From: Tannerella sp.
GTDB taxonomy: Bacteria > Bacteroidota > Bacteroidia > Bacteroidales > Tannerellaceae
Reading direction: 5' to 3'
Assembly: GCA_031260095.1 (NCBI GenBank)
Contig: JAIRKN010000145.1
Location: 1-6,024 of the forward strand
DNA length: 6,024 bases
The number at the start of each line of letters is the position of its first letter. The first letter of the stretch is position 1. The notes under the pieces are model-generated. The model made no database searches. It saw only the letters and a program-made list of their open reading frames with translations, and was not told the origin of the DNA. The translations under genes were made by a program, and so were the position numbers. Positions 5,734 through 6,024 of this stretch are shown here, in pieces.

Positions 5734-5764
5734 TTGTTTCCTTCCCCAAAAAACATTATCTTTG
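5734..5764 (+). promoter_or_regulatory. Bacteroidetes-type promoter next to the 5769 start codon
   Basis: TTG (5734-5736, within CTTGTTTC) is followed after 20 nt by TATCTTTG (5757-5764), an exact -7 box. Transcription should begin at about 5768-5770, so the ATG at 5769 would sit at or beside the mRNA 5' end. Either the message is leaderless or translation starts at a later codon or at the next ORF (5995). Confidence 0.65.
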
Positions 5765-5768
5765 CGCC

Positions 5769-5960
5769 ATGAATGAGATGATCACCATATCACAGTCTGA
5801 ATATTCGGGATACAAACTCCTGCATGAAAAGAACGAGAAAATGCGGGAAGAAATTTTGTCATTACAGGCGTTAGTGCAACAGTTGCGGACAGAAATATCC
5901 TTGATGCAGAATAATCATCTGTCATTTGTTATATTCGGGAAAAAGCGCTATATTTGTTAG
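5769..5960 (+). CDS. Short leucine-zipper protein, possible truncated IS66-type transposase N-terminus
   Basis: 63 residues. A leucine-zipper coiled coil is plain: L18, M25, L32, L39 and M46 are spaced exactly seven apart, with I29, L35/V36 and I43 at the second hydrophobic positions. The opening ITISQSEY (5-12) and the LQALVQQLRTEISL stretch resemble the zipper that begins the large transposase of IS66 elements, which continues into a FGxxSE-type motif; here FGKKR (56-60) is followed by a stop three codons later. This is a family resemblance from memory, not a search result. If correct, the frame is a decayed or truncated transposase; otherwise it is a small coiled-coil protein of unknown role. 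The promoter lies directly before it, and another ORF starts 34 nt after its stop. Confidence 0.45.
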   Translation: MNEMITISQSEYSGYKLLHEKNEKMREEILSLQALVQQLRTEISLMQNNHLSFVIFGKKRYIC

Positions 5961-5994
5961 CTTTTTTAGAGAACTAAATTTATTATAAGAACTT

Positions 5995-6024
5995 ATGAGT
6001 GAAGAAGTATTGAAAGAAGGAAAT
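5995..6024 (+). CDS. Start of an unidentified ORF, cut by the window end
   Basis: ATG at 5995 opens a frame (MSEEVLKEGN) that is still open at the last base. Ten codons are too few to identify it. The charged, helix-prone start would fit a coiled-coil or transposase N-terminus but also many others. It lies 34 nt after the zipper ORF on the same strand with no -7 box between, so the two may share the promoter at 5734-5764. Confidence 0.4.
   Translation, partial: MSEEVLKEGN

Larger units (their letters stand above)
5405..5768. other. Intergenic region after dprA
   Basis: These 364 nt hold the palindrome (5409-5420), the terminator hairpin (5436-5481), the truncated receptor-like ORF (5505-5567), a set of GTGTAAA repeats (5605-5696) and a promoter (5734-5764). 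A 40-codon frame at 5571-5693 is open but overlaps the repeats and shows no recognisable domain. Base composition after 5567 is visibly more AT-rich than in dprA. Confidence 0.6.

Noticed and set aside
5961..5968. CTTTTTTA as a programmed frameshift site joining the zipper ORF to a downstream frame
   Set aside because: The zipper ORF already stops at 5958-5960, before the run, so ribosomes would not reach it in that frame.
1..6024. CRISPR array, tRNA or rRNA genes
   Set aside because: I saw no regularly spaced repeats and no tRNA or rRNA signature on either strand.

Overview
The window looks like a chromosomal segment of a Bacteroidota bacterium, most likely order Bacteroidales (Bacteroides/Parabacteroides-like). 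Upstream of several genes there are matches to the Bacteroidetes promoter (TTTG about 19-20 nt before TAnnTTTG), starts lack a convincing Shine-Dalgarno sequence, and the gene set is typical of that order. Genus assignment is inference only.

Layout: (1) 1-496 has no convincing gene; it holds inverted repeats, a nine-G tract and long T/A runs. (2) 497-2059, minus strand, is a complete AspT/YidE/YbjL-type membrane transporter with two RCK_C (TrkA-C) domains between two homologous membrane halves. (3) 2060-2458 is a divergent intergenic region with a promoter for each flanking gene and a hairpin in the transporter leader. (4) 2459-3709, 3821-4225 and 4295-5404, all plus strand, encode a U32 'peptidase' family protein, a hot-dog-fold acyl-CoA thioesterase and the DNA-processing protein DprA. 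(5) 5405-5768 has a strong terminator after dprA, then a short leader plus truncated 20-codon ORF that resembles the start of a SusC/TonB-dependent receptor gene, then AT-rich DNA with short repeats and a promoter. (6) 5769-5960 is a 63-residue leucine-zipper ORF, possibly the cut-down N-terminus of an IS66-type transposase, and a further ORF starts at 5995 and leaves the window.

Functionally the core is housekeeping: U32 proteins of this kind act in RNA modification or related chemistry, the thioesterase hydrolyses acyl-CoA-like thioesters, and DprA loads RecA on incoming single-stranded DNA. The thioesterase and dprA probably share a transcript; the U32 gene has its own promoter. The transporter is divergently transcribed.

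I do not see a clear new multi-gene system. The least explained parts are the structured gene-free DNA at 1-200, the transporter leader hairpin (2136-2171), and the boundary after dprA (5405-6024), which reads like ordinary chromosome passing into remodelled or mobile DNA.
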